Assembly: GCA_036676195.1 (NCBI GenBank)
Contig: JAKFDK010000061.1
Location: 1-62,330 of the forward strand
DNA length: 62,330 bases
Source: JAKFDK01 sp036676195
GTDB taxonomy: Bacteria; Bacillota; Sulfobacillia; Symbiobacteriales; ZC4RG38
Reading direction: 5' to 3'
Of the stretch, positions 1 to 8,165 are shown piece by piece; the stretch's first letter is position 1; every line of letters starts with the position of its first letter. Under the pieces are notes generated by a model. That model had not been told where the DNA came from. It ran no database searches and saw nothing but the letters and a program-made list of their open reading frames with translations. A program made the translations under genes and the position numbers.

Positions 1-229
1 CGAAAGTCATAATGATATCGGGAAACGCCAGCCAGAAGGTCAGATCCTGCAGCCACTCCGGAGCATTGGCAATCCATAACACAGGAATGACCGCAACAAA
101 CACGGCCGGGAGCGTAATGATCAGCCCCTGCCACCACACCGCCCGAAAGCAACGCAAATAGGCCTGAACCAGTTTGTGAGCCAGAAACAGCCCCACCAGC
201 AAGCCCAGATAATGCGCAAAGGACTCCAC
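1..229 (-). CDS. Small membrane protein, tandem paralogue 3 (3' end beyond window)
   Basis: The gene starts at GTG (229-227) behind the GGAGGG of the preceding unit and stays open to the window edge (76 codons visible). My translation begins MESFAHYLGLLVGLFLAHKL, followed by AYLRCFRAVWWQG, the block shared by the two genes upstream. It has two or three hydrophobic segments and no signal peptidase site that I can see. It is the last of three paralogues downstream of the Tad genes on the same strand. A membrane location is likely; the function is unknown. The first two copies have AYLRRF where this one has AYLRCF. Confidence 0.7.
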   Translation of the reverse strand, partial: MESFAHYLGLLVGLFLAHKLVQAYLRCFRAVWWQGLIITLPAVFVAVIPVLWIANAPEWLQDLTFWLAFPDIIMTF

Positions 230-364
230 GCCAATCCCTCCCTGTCAGCCATTCATCTCCATGTTGGTTACTGCGGCCGAACCGCCGCCGGGAGCGACGG
301 CTGTCGATGATGCAACACCCGGCGCTCCCCGGTTACCATGCCGGTGAAAGGGGCGGGATTTTGC

Positions 365-640
365 TCAGGAATGGGCTACTTTCGCTGGCTTCTGCTCCAA
401 GTACACGCGCACGAAAGCCAGAATGACATTGAGAATGCACAACCAGAAAGAAAGATGCCCAAGCCACATTGGGACATTGTCGAAAAAATGAAGGGGAACT
501 TTCCCCACAAACATGCCCGGAAGCAGGATGATCAGCCCCTGCCACCACACCGCCCGAAAGCGGCGCAAATAGGCCTGAACCAGTTTGTGGGCCACGAGCA
601 GGCTCACCAACCAGACCAGATACTGCGCAAAGGACTCCAC
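365..640 (-). CDS. Small membrane protein, tandem paralogue 2
   Basis: This is a 91 aa protein starting at GTG, preceded by GGAGGG. It has a hydrophobic N-terminal helix (about residues 5-22), the family block AYLRRFRAVWWQG at about residues 23-35, a second hydrophobic stretch (about 36-46) and a third near residues 60-82. Residues 1-40 are close to paralogue 3, and the nucleotide sequence repeats with a constant 411-base offset, so these two copies arose by a recent tandem duplication. I do not recognise the family. Its position just behind the Tad minor pseudopilin genes hints at a role in, or co-expression with, pilus assembly, but that is inference. Confidence 0.7.
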   Translation of the reverse strand: MESFAQYLVWLVSLLVAHKLVQAYLRRFRAVWWQGLIILLPGMFVGKVPLHFFDNVPMWLGHLSFWLCILNVILAFVRVYLEQKPAKVAHS

Positions 641-655
641 ACCAACCCCTCCCTG

Positions 656-934
656 TCAGCCATTCATCTCCACATTGCCGACCGCCTGGCTTTTCCGCAC
701 GCGGTCATACGCCAGCCTTACAGCCCAGGCGCAGAATCCCAGGCTCAACTTGCTGATCCAGCGGTTAGACCCCGTCACAGCAATTGGCAGCATAAACCCG
801 AGGAACACCGCTGGCACGCCAATCAGCCAGCCCTGCCACCATACGGCCCGAAACCGGCGCAGATAGGCTTCAGTCATCCTGCCTGCCAAATAAGCGCCCA
901 GCGCTGCCGCCAGCAACTGCCCCAGAATCAACAC
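656..934 (-). CDS. Small membrane protein, tandem paralogue 1
   Basis: I chose the GTG at 934 because AAGGGGGG lies seven bases upstream and because it places exactly 22 residues before AYLRRFRAVWWQG, as in the other two copies. A TTG start at 961 is possible but has no ribosome binding site. The 92 aa product has an N-terminal hydrophobic helix, the family block, a second hydrophobic segment after it and a basic C-terminus ending VGNVEMNG. The gene lies 39 bases behind the TadG-like gene on the same strand, probably in the same transcript. The function is unknown. Confidence 0.7.
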   Translation of the reverse strand: MLILGQLLAAALGAYLAGRMTEAYLRRFRAVWWQGWLIGVPAVFLGFMLPIAVTGSNRWISKLSLGFCAWAVRLAYDRVRKSQAVGNVEMNG

Positions 935-973
935 AGGTACGCCCCCCTTGCTTCCAACCAACAGGAAGTGAGT

Positions 974-1399
974 TCAACCCACCTGGGCCTGTCCGCTCGC
1001 CTGAACTGGCACCTCGGGGATCCCGAAAATCTGCATGAAGACCGGTCGCAACCGGCTGCGCACACGCACATCGATCCGGTTCGGGTGGTCGGCCGGATAC
1101 GCAATCTCCACCACCAGGGGGCCGGTGAAGTTGGCCTGCGCAAATGCTTCCGCCCTTTGCCGGACCCGGTCGGGAACAAAGCGAATTTCGCCGGTAGCAC
1201 GCCAGGCTTCCAGATCAATGGCCGTCACGCCGGCCAGGGCAGCCGCGTCGGCCGCAGACGTGAGCTGATTCAGGGTCAGCGCATACAGCCCGGTGTCCAC
1301 CACCAGACCAAGCACCCCCATGATCAGCGGAACTGATACCACCAGCAGCGTCAGACTCGACCCCGCCTCATCCAGCCAGGCGCCCCTGAATCGGCGCAT
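974..1399 (-). CDS. TadG-like Flp pilus accessory protein
   Basis: This 141 aa protein has a short cytoplasmic N-terminus (MRRFRGAWLDEAGSS), one transmembrane helix (about residues 16-38) and a periplasmic or extracellular part with the TadG-type segment ALTLNQLTSAADAAALAG. TadG proteins carry this N-terminal module and often a longer C-terminal von Willebrand-like region, which is absent here. It is therefore a short TadE/TadG-like minor pseudopilin. The start has a strong GGAGGAGG site. It is the last recognisable Tad gene in the operon, followed by the small membrane paralogues. Confidence 0.8.
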   Translation of the reverse strand: MRRFRGAWLDEAGSSLTLLVVSVPLIMGVLGLVVDTGLYALTLNQLTSAADAAALAGVTAIDLEAWRATGEIRFVPDRVRQRAEAFAQANFTGPLVVEIAYPADHPNRIDVRVRSRLRPVFMQIFGIPEVPVQASGQAQVG

Positions 1400-1450
1400 A
1401 CTGACCTCCTCCCCGTTCCGCCCCCTGTTTCCCCGCCATCAGTCCTGGAC

Positions 1451-1894
1451 TCATTCAACCCTATACACACCCGAGTGCACGACCCGCAGGCCCCCGGTTT
1501 GAGCAGCCTCAGAAGCCCCCCAGTCGGCCATAAACGGAACCAGGAGCCGGAACCGGTAGGCCACCGTCACCCGGATAGCGTCTTCGCCCGCCACCGTCTC
1601 GTGGGTCACCTCGACCGCTTCCAGATCCCGCCTGTCCAGGCCGGACGCAATCACCACCTCGGCATAACCCCTGGCCCTGTCCGTCGGCGTCAGCCCCCTG
1701 GCTCCGGTAGGGTCATCGGTATACGCGCTGGCCCCCACCCGGGCGCCCTGGGCGGCCGCCAGTTGCACCAGGATGTGGGTGTAAAGCAGCATTCCGAAAT
1801 AGACCATACCGAACAGACATAGCAGCATCAGCGGGAGGGTAAAGGCCGTCTCGGCCAGTACCCCCCCGGCCTCGGCCGGTCTAGGTGCCGCCAA
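1451..1894 (-). CDS. tadE: TadE-like minor pseudopilin
   Basis: The core is GGVLAETAFTLPLMLLCLFG, a class III prepilin-like N-terminal segment with a Glu before the hydrophobic helix, followed by a soluble domain of about 110 residues. This is the TadE family, minor pseudopilins that prime or regulate Flp pilus assembly. The reading frame is open well upstream, but that part reads as shadow of the pilin gene. I propose a TTG start near 1894, giving about 147 aa and overlapping the end of the flp gene by 14 bases. The exact start is uncertain because the upstream ribosome binding site is weak. Confidence 0.75.
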   Translation of the reverse strand: MAAPRPAEAGGVLAETAFTLPLMLLCLFGMVYFGMLLYTHILVQLAAAQGARVGASAYTDDPTGARGLTPTDRARGYAEVVIASGLDRRDLEAVEVTHETVAGEDAIRVTVAYRFRLLVPFMADWGASEAAQTGGLRVVHSGVYRVE

Positions 1895-2042
1895 GCCTTG
1901 TGTACAGGTCGCGGAACACCTTGGCAATCTGCGTCCCCAGGGGGCTGAGCGCAGCCGCCGCCACGATAATGACCAGCACGATCCAGATTCCGTACTCACC
2001 CAATACCGAACCACGTTCACTCCTCCAGGACTTTGTCAGCAT
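1881..2042 (-). CDS. flp: Flp-type major pilin
   Basis: This 53 aa peptide begins MLTKSWRSERGSVLGEYG and continues with a hydrophobic helix rich in Ile, Val and Ala, then a short charged tail. Flp prepilins are cut by TadV/CpaA after Gly, leaving Glu at +5 and Tyr at +6 of the mature pilin; cleavage after the Gly at residue 11 gives exactly that spacing (S-V-L-G-E-Y). The ATG at 2042 lies 14 bases after the tadC stop. No prepilin peptidase gene is visible in the window. Confidence 0.85.
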   Translation of the reverse strand: MLTKSWRSERGSVLGEYGIWIVLVIIVAAAALSPLGTQIAKVFRDLYTRLGGT

Positions 2043-2056
2043 CCGCCATACCTGCC

Positions 2057-2983
2057 TCACGAACCCATCACTCCCCGGAAAAAGAGTTGGTACAGGGACA
2101 GCCCCACCGGACCCAACAGGAACAGGGCAATGGCCGGAAACGCCAGGAACATCAAGACAAAAAACAGATCCTGGGCCATCTCCTGGCCCTTTTCCTGTAC
2201 CTGCTGCTGCCGCAGTTTCCACATTTCCTGTGACTGGCTGCGCACCGCCTCACTCACACCGCCGGCGCCCTTCTCCATTGCCTGACTCAGCACCGAAACG
2301 AACAGAGTGAACTCCTGCACACCACAGCGATCAGCCGCCGCCCGCAAAGCATCCTGAATCGGTGTTCCCAGGGCGGCCTGGCGGAGCGCCGGGCGTAACA
2401 CCTCCACCAGCACCCCCTGCCGGCGCAGAGTGACTTCCTGTAAGGCTGGCACCAGGTTCAGTCCGGCGTCAATCAATACGCCCAGAGTGGTCAGCACCGC
2501 AGGCAACTCCCGGCACACGGCCTGCTGATGCCGCCGCACCTGTTGGCGCAGCCAGTGGGCCGGCAATGCTGCACCCACGCCGCCACCCGCCACGGTCAGA
2601 ACCAGGCGGAACGGAGCCGGATCGACCAGGTAAAGGGCCATCAGGATCCCAAAGAGGCCCAGAGGCGTGACTGCCCATAAACACAGAAACTGTTCGGGGG
2701 TAATCAGGTCGTCCAGGCCGGCCCAGGCCAACTGACGGGCCAGCAAGTCCGGCCCCTTCCGCCACTCCTGGCGCCAGCGCCGGACAGCCGCCTCTACCCC
2801 GGAAGGAATCAACCGTACCCACAGCAGTGACCGCCGAACTCCCTGGCGCCGGGGCTGCACCGAACCAGCACGGCGCAGCGCCATTCCAGCCTCGGCCTCC
2901 CAGGGCGCCACCGCCCGGGCGGTTTTGGCGAACCCGACGCACAGAACGGCCACCCCGGCACAAACAGCAATCAGAACCGCCAT
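2057..2983 (-). CDS. tadC: TadC, type II/IV secretion inner-membrane platform protein
   Basis: This 308 aa protein has the T2SSF/GspF arrangement: an N-terminal membrane segment (about residues 1-20), a cytoplasmic helical domain, central membrane helices around 105-145, a second cytoplasmic region and C-terminal helices around 275-300 (FFVLMFLAFPAIALFLLGP). TadC partners with TadB to form the platform that couples the CpaF ATPase to pilin extraction. It starts at ATG 2983 with GGGAGTGAGG upstream, 18 bases after tadB. Confidence 0.85.
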   Translation of the reverse strand: MAVLIAVCAGVAVLCVGFAKTARAVAPWEAEAGMALRRAGSVQPRRQGVRRSLLWVRLIPSGVEAAVRRWRQEWRKGPDLLARQLAWAGLDDLITPEQFLCLWAVTPLGLFGILMALYLVDPAPFRLVLTVAGGGVGAALPAHWLRQQVRRHQQAVCRELPAVLTTLGVLIDAGLNLVPALQEVTLRRQGVLVEVLRPALRQAALGTPIQDALRAAADRCGVQEFTLFVSVLSQAMEKGAGGVSEAVRSQSQEMWKLRQQQVQEKGQEMAQDLFFVLMFLAFPAIALFLLGPVGLSLYQLFFRGVMGS

Positions 2984-3001
2984 GATGCCTCACTCCCGGC
3001 C

Positions 3002-3907
3002 CTAAAGCGGGGTTTCCAGGATCTTACGGACTGCCAGAAAGGCCAGAACATTGCAGATCAGTCCGACTAAAAGCAGCGTCTGGCCGCCGCCGGTGGTAAA
3101 CAGGGGTGCGATATAATGCGGCGCAACCAGCCAGAGCAAGACCAGAATCACAGTGGGCGCGGCCGTGAGCAGGTTAGCCTCAGACCGCTTTTCGGCGGTC
3201 ATGGCCCGAATTTGCGCCTGGGCGACGATCTTCCAGCTAATGGCCTCACCAACCGTGGCCATGACCTCGGCCAAATTACCGCCGCGGGTTTTTACTGCCA
3301 GCGTCGCGGCCGTGAAGTCGGAAATCTCCTCTAGCCGGACCCGGCGCTCCCAGTCCGTCAGCACTGTCTCAGTCGGTACGCCCAACCGCAGTTGCTGCAC
3401 CAGTTCCTCAAACTCAGCGACGATGGGCTCAGCAGAGCCGGCGGGGAAAATGCGTTTCAAGTCCAGAAGCGCCCGCTCCATGGCCATTGGCAACGAGGCG
3501 CCGGCCCGCAGCGAGTAAGCGATTGAAGTGAGAGCTTCCTTGAACTGCAGCGCCAGGGTTTCCCGGCGCTTTTGCTCCAACTGCCGAATCCGCAAATACG
3601 CCGCCATCATGCCCAGGCCACCGATGACCATGGCCGCCAGGGGGTTGTGCAACAGGCGAAAGGCCACTACAGCCAGAAGCACGCTGCCTGCCGTTACCGG
3701 CAACACCACCTGCCAGAGTCCCAGGCGCAGCCCGGCCCGCCGCAAGCCACCCTCGACGCGGGCCAACAGAATCGGCACCGGCAGCCCGGACGGCGGCGAC
3801 AGGCTACGGACCAAACCCGACATCCGGGGGTCATGGGAACCAGACCCACGGCGACCCAACACAAGAATTAACGCCAACAGGCTGACCGCGATCAGAAGCG
3901 GCACCAT
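3002..3907 (-). CDS. tadB: TadB, type II/IV secretion inner-membrane platform protein
   Basis: This 301 aa T2SSF-domain protein begins MVPLLIAVSLLALILVLG (membrane helix), has further helices around residues 75-120 and ends with two hydrophobic helices. The cytoplasmic T2SSF domain includes RAGASLPMAMERALLDL. I chose the ATG at 3907 because GGGGAGGTGA sits just upstream and overlaps the cpaF stop, a sign of translational coupling. The open frame before it lies inside cpaF. With TadC it forms the inner-membrane core of the Flp pilus machine. Confidence 0.85.
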   Translation of the reverse strand: MVPLLIAVSLLALILVLGRRGSGSHDPRMSGLVRSLSPPSGLPVPILLARVEGGLRRAGLRLGLWQVVLPVTAGSVLLAVVAFRLLHNPLAAMVIGGLGMMAAYLRIRQLEQKRRETLALQFKEALTSIAYSLRAGASLPMAMERALLDLKRIFPAGSAEPIVAEFEELVQQLRLGVPTETVLTDWERRVRLEEISDFTAATLAVKTRGGNLAEVMATVGEAISWKIVAQAQIRAMTAEKRSEANLLTAAPTVILVLLWLVAPHYIAPLFTTGGGQTLLLVGLICNVLAFLAVRKILETPL

Positions 3908-3909
3908 GG

Positions 3910-5265
3910 TCACCTCCCCTGCGGGACCAACCTGGCCAACAGGCCATCCGTAGAACCTCCGGTGCGCACGATCTTTTGCCACCTGCGCAGGTGCAAACCG
4001 GTGTGCACCAGATGAGGCGGCGCCAGCGCTCCTGTCACCTCGGTAGTAAAAAGGTCCTCCACCGCCACCTGCTCCGGGGTTTGGCCGGCAATTTGCGCGA
4101 TCTGCGCCACCCGCCGGGTGCCGCTGGCTGTACGCCCGAGCTGAATAATCAGATCAATGGCGCCCACAATCTGGTTACGAATCGCACTGACGGGCAGATC
4201 GAGGCCGGCCATCAGCACCATGGTTTCCAAACGACTGATCAAGTCCTGGGCGGAATTGGCGTGTGCAGTGGTCAAAGAACCGTCGTGACCCGTGTTCATG
4301 GCCTGAAGCATGTCCAGGGCCTCGCCCCCGCGTACCTCGCCGACGATAATCCGATCAGGCCGCATGCGCAAGGCGGCACGCACCAACTGACGGATCGTGA
4401 TTTCACCGCGGCCCTCCACGTTCGGCGGCCGGCTCTCCAGCCGGACCAGGTTTTCAGATCCCCACAGGCGTAACTCGGCAGCATCCTCCACCGTGACCAG
4501 CCGCTGGTCTGCTGGAATGGCCATGCTCAGGGCATTCAGAAAGGTGGTTTTGCCCGTACCGGTGCCGCCGGAGATGATGATGTTAAACCTGGCGGCAACC
4601 AGCCTGCCCAGGAGTTCCGCCACCTCTGCCGGCAAGGTGCCAAAGTGAACCAGGTCGGCCAGGGGATACGGCCGGTCGGGGAACCGCCGGATCGTCAGGG
4701 TTGTGCCGCTGAGGGCTACCGGGTGCAGAACCACACCCACCCGCGCCCCATCCGGTAAGCGGGCATCCACAATGGGCTCACTGTCGTCAACCTTTTTATT
4801 AATCGGCGCCACAATTTTGTCGATCACATACCGTAATTCTTGTTCATCCACAAACCGGATCGGGCGACCCTTGCCGTCTGTTGCCCGTGTGATCCGACTG
4901 CCTTGTTCCACAAACACACGGGACGGCCCGTTCACCATAATTTCGGTTATACCTGGCTGCTGCAGTAATTCTTCCAGCGGGCCAAGACCAAACATGGAGC
5001 ACATCAGGCGCTCAAACAGCTCGGCCTTGTCCTCAGAGGACAGCATGAGGTGGGAAAAGCCTGATTCGCTTTCTTCATCCAGGTAACGCCGCGCCTCCTC
5101 TTCAAGTTCACGGCGAAAACCCGCCCGTTCCAGGTCTGCTGCGGTGCGACCATGCACCACCCGACCACGCACAACCCGCAAAAGTTCCTGCACACCCGGC
5201 GCTTCCACACAGGACCGCCCCGGCCCAATCACCAGGTATTCCTTCAGCCGCTGCTCCAGGTCCAC
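3910..5265 (-). CDS. cpaF: CpaF/TadA pilus assembly ATPase
   Basis: This 451 aa secretion ATPase of the VirB11/CpaF type shows Walker A GGTGTGKTTFLNAL, an Asp box region (LVTVEDAAELRL), a Walker B-like region (RPDRIIVGEVRGGEALDML) and the conserved NTGHDGSLTTAHANS segment. The all-helical N-terminal part precedes PAS-like residues around LLQQPGITEIMVNGP. ATP hydrolysis drives Flp pilin polymerisation. I chose GTG 5265 for its GGAGG site at 7 bases; a start at 5307 would overlap cpaE without such a site. Confidence 0.92.
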   Translation of the reverse strand: MDLEQRLKEYLVIGPGRSCVEAPGVQELLRVVRGRVVHGRTAADLERAGFRRELEEEARRYLDEESESGFSHLMLSSEDKAELFERLMCSMFGLGPLEELLQQPGITEIMVNGPSRVFVEQGSRITRATDGKGRPIRFVDEQELRYVIDKIVAPINKKVDDSEPIVDARLPDGARVGVVLHPVALSGTTLTIRRFPDRPYPLADLVHFGTLPAEVAELLGRLVAARFNIIISGGTGTGKTTFLNALSMAIPADQRLVTVEDAAELRLWGSENLVRLESRPPNVEGRGEITIRQLVRAALRMRPDRIIVGEVRGGEALDMLQAMNTGHDGSLTTAHANSAQDLISRLETMVLMAGLDLPVSAIRNQIVGAIDLIIQLGRTASGTRRVAQIAQIAGQTPEQVAVEDLFTTEVTGALAPPHLVHTGLHLRRWQKIVRTGGSTDGLLARLVPQGR

Positions 5266-5276
5266 GGGCCGCCCTC

Positions 5277-6089
5277 CTATCCCTTGACTGTCGGGAGTTC
5301 CAGCCACGAGTAAATCTTGCTGAAGCGCTGAGCCAGGTGCTTGAGGGCCATGCCAAAACGCGAATAGTCGTGCGCCAACTCGTGGCCAACGACCTTTCCC
5401 CAGGGACCGGCAACCTCCGGAATCTGGGCAATCACCGGGTAGCCCACGGCCGCTTCCAACTCGGTCACGTCCAGACTCCGGGAACTCCGATTGATGGCCA
5501 GGTGCAGCTTTCCACCCGGGTTCAGGTTTCTCAGCAGATCCCGCATCGACAGCAACGCCCAGGCGGCGGCCAGCTCAGGTGTTATGACCAGAAGGACCAT
5601 ATCGGCCATTTTTAAGGCCACCGCCAAACGCTCGGAAATTTCATTCGAAGTATCCACCACGATGATGTCATACGGCTCACCGCACAGGGTCTGCAGCAGC
5701 CGCTCGGTACCTTCCAGGCTGAACTTGGCCATTTTCAGCGGTGGTGCGGCCAGCAGAAGGTCCAGTCGGTGATCCCCAACCGGAAATGACACCATGCTCT
5801 CCCGCAGCAGTTCTGGCAGAGTAGGCCGCGACAACTGGTCAGGCAGTTGCTCCAACGGTGCAATCAGGGCCTGCAGACCAGTCTCCCGTTGCAGCAGGCC
5901 AAACGCTGGCGCCACCGCACCGTACATGGCCAGATCCAGCAGCAATGTGCGCCGGCCCCCGGCCGCGTACTGTGCGGCCAGCGAACAGGCCAGCAAGGTC
6001 TTACCCACCCCACCTTTAGGGGAGTGTACGGTGATGGTCAGCGGGTAACGGCGGGCAGCCGCGGCCGCCGCACGGGAAGTCGCTGTCAT
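5277..6089 (-). CDS. cpaE: CpaE/TadZ-like ParA/MinD family ATPase
   Basis: This 270 aa protein has the deviant Walker A KGGVGKTLLACSLAAQ near residues 25-40, the DLAMYGAVAP switch region and IIVVDTSNEISE as the Walker B-like region. It lacks the N-terminal receiver-like domain of many CpaE proteins, so it is the minimal ATPase version. In Tad systems CpaE/TadZ places the pilus machine in the cell. It lies between cpaB (8-base gap) and cpaF (11-base gap), so it is clearly co-transcribed. Confidence 0.85.
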   Translation of the reverse strand: MTATSRAAAAAARRYPLTITVHSPKGGVGKTLLACSLAAQYAAGGRRTLLLDLAMYGAVAPAFGLLQRETGLQALIAPLEQLPDQLSRPTLPELLRESMVSFPVGDHRLDLLLAAPPLKMAKFSLEGTERLLQTLCGEPYDIIVVDTSNEISERLAVALKMADMVLLVITPELAAAWALLSMRDLLRNLNPGGKLHLAINRSSRSLDVTELEAAVGYPVIAQIPEVAGPWGKVVGHELAHDYSRFGMALKHLAQRFSKIYSWLELPTVKG

Positions 6090-6097
6090 TCTTCTTC

Positions 6098-6754
6098 CTA
6101 CCTTCCCACCAGAGCCAAATCTACCTTGCCAGTCCGCTTGGCCAGAGCCACCCGTTCGGCATCCGCCGGCGTCACCAGGAGGACCACGGTCCGATAACTG
6201 CCGCGGTCGCCACCGCCCAGGCCGGTCTGGTCCCGGATGGTGTCGAAGACCTCAACCTCGGTCAAGATCGTTTTGGAAATGGCCTCCTCACCTGTGGTTC
6301 CGGTATAAATCACATGTACCCGGTCACCCTTGCGCAAAGCGAACCCAACGGCGCTCTCGGCCTCTACGGGGACGGCAATCGCCACCCGGTCCGCCGGAAC
6401 CAGGTAGGCCGGGGGAATCACCTCGCCCCAGACTTGCTGTGCTGCCTCTTTTGAGAGTAGAAAAACGTCAGGGTCAAGGGTAAGCACTGTTCCCTGGCGG
6501 ATAGGCCGCTTGGGCACCCGGCCCACCACCTGGGTTGGCGATACAATCGCATCAGGAGTCAGAACCTGCTGCTCCCGCCGCCCAACAGTCAGGGTGGTGA
6601 GCATGTTCTCGCCAATGGTGATCCCGGCCGGAATGTCCACTGCCGCCACCACTACAGTGGCCGTTTCCCGCAGGCCGGTCAGGAACCGATAGGTGAGCAA
6701 GGCCGTCACCAGGGCAAGCGCTAACACCAGGACGTTCCGCACACGATCAGACAT
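6098..6754 (-). CDS. cpaB: CpaB/RcpC-like Flp pilus assembly protein (SAF domain)
   Basis: This 218 aa protein has an N-terminal membrane helix (VLVLALALVTALLTYRFL) and a SAF domain (about residues 32-95, with VVVAAVDIPAGITIGENML) followed by the RcpC-type domain containing VGFALRKGDRVHVIYTG. CpaB/RcpC is an envelope protein of Tad systems, often linked to the secretin or cell-wall contact. It is the first gene of the minus-strand operon. No secretin gene is seen, as expected for a single-membrane cell. Confidence 0.85.
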   Translation of the reverse strand: MSDRVRNVLVLALALVTALLTYRFLTGLRETATVVVAAVDIPAGITIGENMLTTLTVGRREQQVLTPDAIVSPTQVVGRVPKRPIRQGTVLTLDPDVFLLSKEAAQQVWGEVIPPAYLVPADRVAIAVPVEAESAVGFALRKGDRVHVIYTGTTGEEAISKTILTEVEVFDTIRDQTGLGGGDRGSYRTVVLLVTPADAERVALAKRTGKVDLALVGR

Positions 6755-7053
6755 CTGGTCACAGCTCCATTCATTGGCGCTGCATAAACAGTTTACAGTT
6801 GTACAGACAGGTTATACCATTCTTTACAGCGTGATGATTTACCTTTTTCCCACGCTCGCTCATTCTCGACATTTATTTACATTAGCGCCGATTTTGCATA
6901 CGATTTGCACAAAAACTGTCGGTCCTCAGGGCAATTCAGTCGATTGAATAGTTGTAATGTCCGGTATATACTACTTTCGTTCGGCGGAAACGCGGTCTGG
7001 CAACCTCAGGTCTCCTCACCGCTGCGTTATCAGTCACGGAAGAGAGTTGGGCC
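6755..7053. other. Divergent intergenic region
   Basis: This AT-richer stretch separates the Tad operon (minus) from the cyclodeaminase gene (plus). It holds two TTTACAG repeats (near 6791 and 6822) and a good plus-strand promoter at 6944-6972. The minus-strand TATAAC within GGTTATACC (around 6831-6837) could be a Tad operon -10 box, but I see no matching -35. I see no convincing coding sequence. Confidence 0.5.
6944..6972 (+). promoter_or_regulatory. Sigma-A-type promoter for the cyclodeaminase operon
   Basis: TTGAAT (6944-6949), a 17-base spacer and TATACT (6967-6972) form a good vegetative promoter. Transcription would begin near 6979, about 75 bases before the ATG at 7054. Confidence 0.65.
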
Positions 7054-8124
7054 ATGACACTTCTCCTCAGCAACGACGACGTGCAACAGGTTCTGACCAT
7101 GCCCGTCTGCCTGGACGCACTGGAACACACCTTTCGCGACTTTGCCACAGGCCGGGCTGTAAACCGCCCGCGCTCACACTCCTATACCCAAACGGGTCCG
7201 GGCCGCTTTTACCTGTTCAAGTCCATGGACGGCGGGCTGCCCCGTTATGGCGTGCATGCCCTCCGGCTCAGCTCCGACATTACCCACGAGCAGGTGGAAA
7301 ACGGCCGCCACGTGCGCAGGAAGCTGCCCGTGGCGCCAGGCGGCAAGTGGCTGGGGCTGGTGCTTCTGTTCAGCCTGGAAACCACTGAACTGCTGGCCAT
7401 CATTCAGGACGGCTTCCTGCAACGCATGCGGGTGGGGGCAACCAGCGGCCTGGCGGCCAAGTATCTGTCCCGGCCACAGAGCCGGGTGGCCGGGATGTTC
7501 GGCACCGGCTGGCAGGCGGGGGCCCAGCTCATGGCGCTGTGTGCGGTGCGCACCCTGGACCTGATCAAGGTTTACAGCCCCCGCTCCGAAGGGCGCCAGG
7601 CTTTTGCCGCGCAGTGGACGGACAAGCTGGGCGTACCGGTGCAGGCGGTCGATGAGCCGCGGACGGTGGTGGACGGGTCAGACATCGTGGTCTGCGCCAC
7701 CAATGCCCTGGAGCCGGTCCTGGCCGGCGACTGGCTGCAGCCGGGCCAGCATGTGAATTCCGTGCAGGGACACGAACTGGACTGGCGGACCCTGGAGCGC
7801 AGTGACCTGATCGTGGTCCGTTCCCGGGAAACGCCCAGCTTTTATGCCGTTGGTACCGAACAGCCGCGGGAAATGACCAACCGCAAGGAATTCCCGGCCG
7901 GCCTGCAGGCCAGGGTGCATGAACTGGGCGAGATCGTGGCGGAGCAGGTCAGGCGAACGACCCCGGAGCAAATCACCCTGTTCGGTGGCGGCGGCATGGG
8001 CGGCAGCGCCGGGCTGGGCATTCAGTTTGCAGCGGTGGGCGCCCGGGTGTATGAACTGGCCCGGCAGGCCGGACTCGGTCGGGAGCTTCCCACCGACTGG
8101 TTTTTGGAGACCCTCAAGCCCTGA
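7054..8124 (+). CDS. Ornithine cyclodeaminase / mu-crystallin family protein
   Basis: This 356 aa protein has the family signature RVGATSGLAAKYLSRP followed by the Rossmann dinucleotide loop VAGMFGTGWQAGAQL near residues 146-160. Family members include ornithine cyclodeaminase, alanine dehydrogenase, ketimine reductases and lysine cyclodeaminase, all using NAD(P) with an imine or amino acid. The exact substrate cannot be read from sequence. The C-terminus has GGGGMGGSAGLGIQFAAVG, typical of the dimer-interface end. It heads a three-gene run with a binding lipoprotein and an amidase-type hydrolase, suggesting uptake and breakdown of a nitrogenous compound. Confidence 0.85.
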   Translation: MTLLLSNDDVQQVLTMPVCLDALEHTFRDFATGRAVNRPRSHSYTQTGPGRFYLFKSMDGGLPRYGVHALRLSSDITHEQVENGRHVRRKLPVAPGGKWLGLVLLFSLETTELLAIIQDGFLQRMRVGATSGLAAKYLSRPQSRVAGMFGTGWQAGAQLMALCAVRTLDLIKVYSPRSEGRQAFAAQWTDKLGVPVQAVDEPRTVVDGSDIVVCATNALEPVLAGDWLQPGQHVNSVQGHELDWRTLERSDLIVVRSRETPSFYAVGTEQPREMTNRKEFPAGLQARVHELGEIVAEQVRRTTPEQITLFGGGGMGGSAGLGIQFAAVGARVYELARQAGLGRELPTDWFLETLKP

Positions 8125-8165
8125 TACGGAGACCCGAGCGCAGAACCGAAAGGAGACAGACAGCC

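Larger units (their letters stand above)
1..672. repeat. Tandem duplication with 411-base period
   Basis: Bases 1-261 and 412-672 align with a constant offset of 411. The start codons (229 and 640), the coding stretch around 119-190 and 530-601, and a perfect 25-base match at 237-261 and 648-672 all keep that spacing. The 25-base match covers the end of the preceding frame (ending EMNG) plus the ribosome binding site of the next gene. The EMNG tail before paralogue 3 is not attached to a full gene, so a 3' gene fragment was probably carried along in the duplication. Confidence 0.7.

Noticed and set aside
338..1336. Long plus-strand frame (332 codons) across the Tad and small membrane genes
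   Set aside because: It is antisense to several well-supported genes, has no recognisable domain and shows a composition typical of shadow frames in GC-rich DNA.
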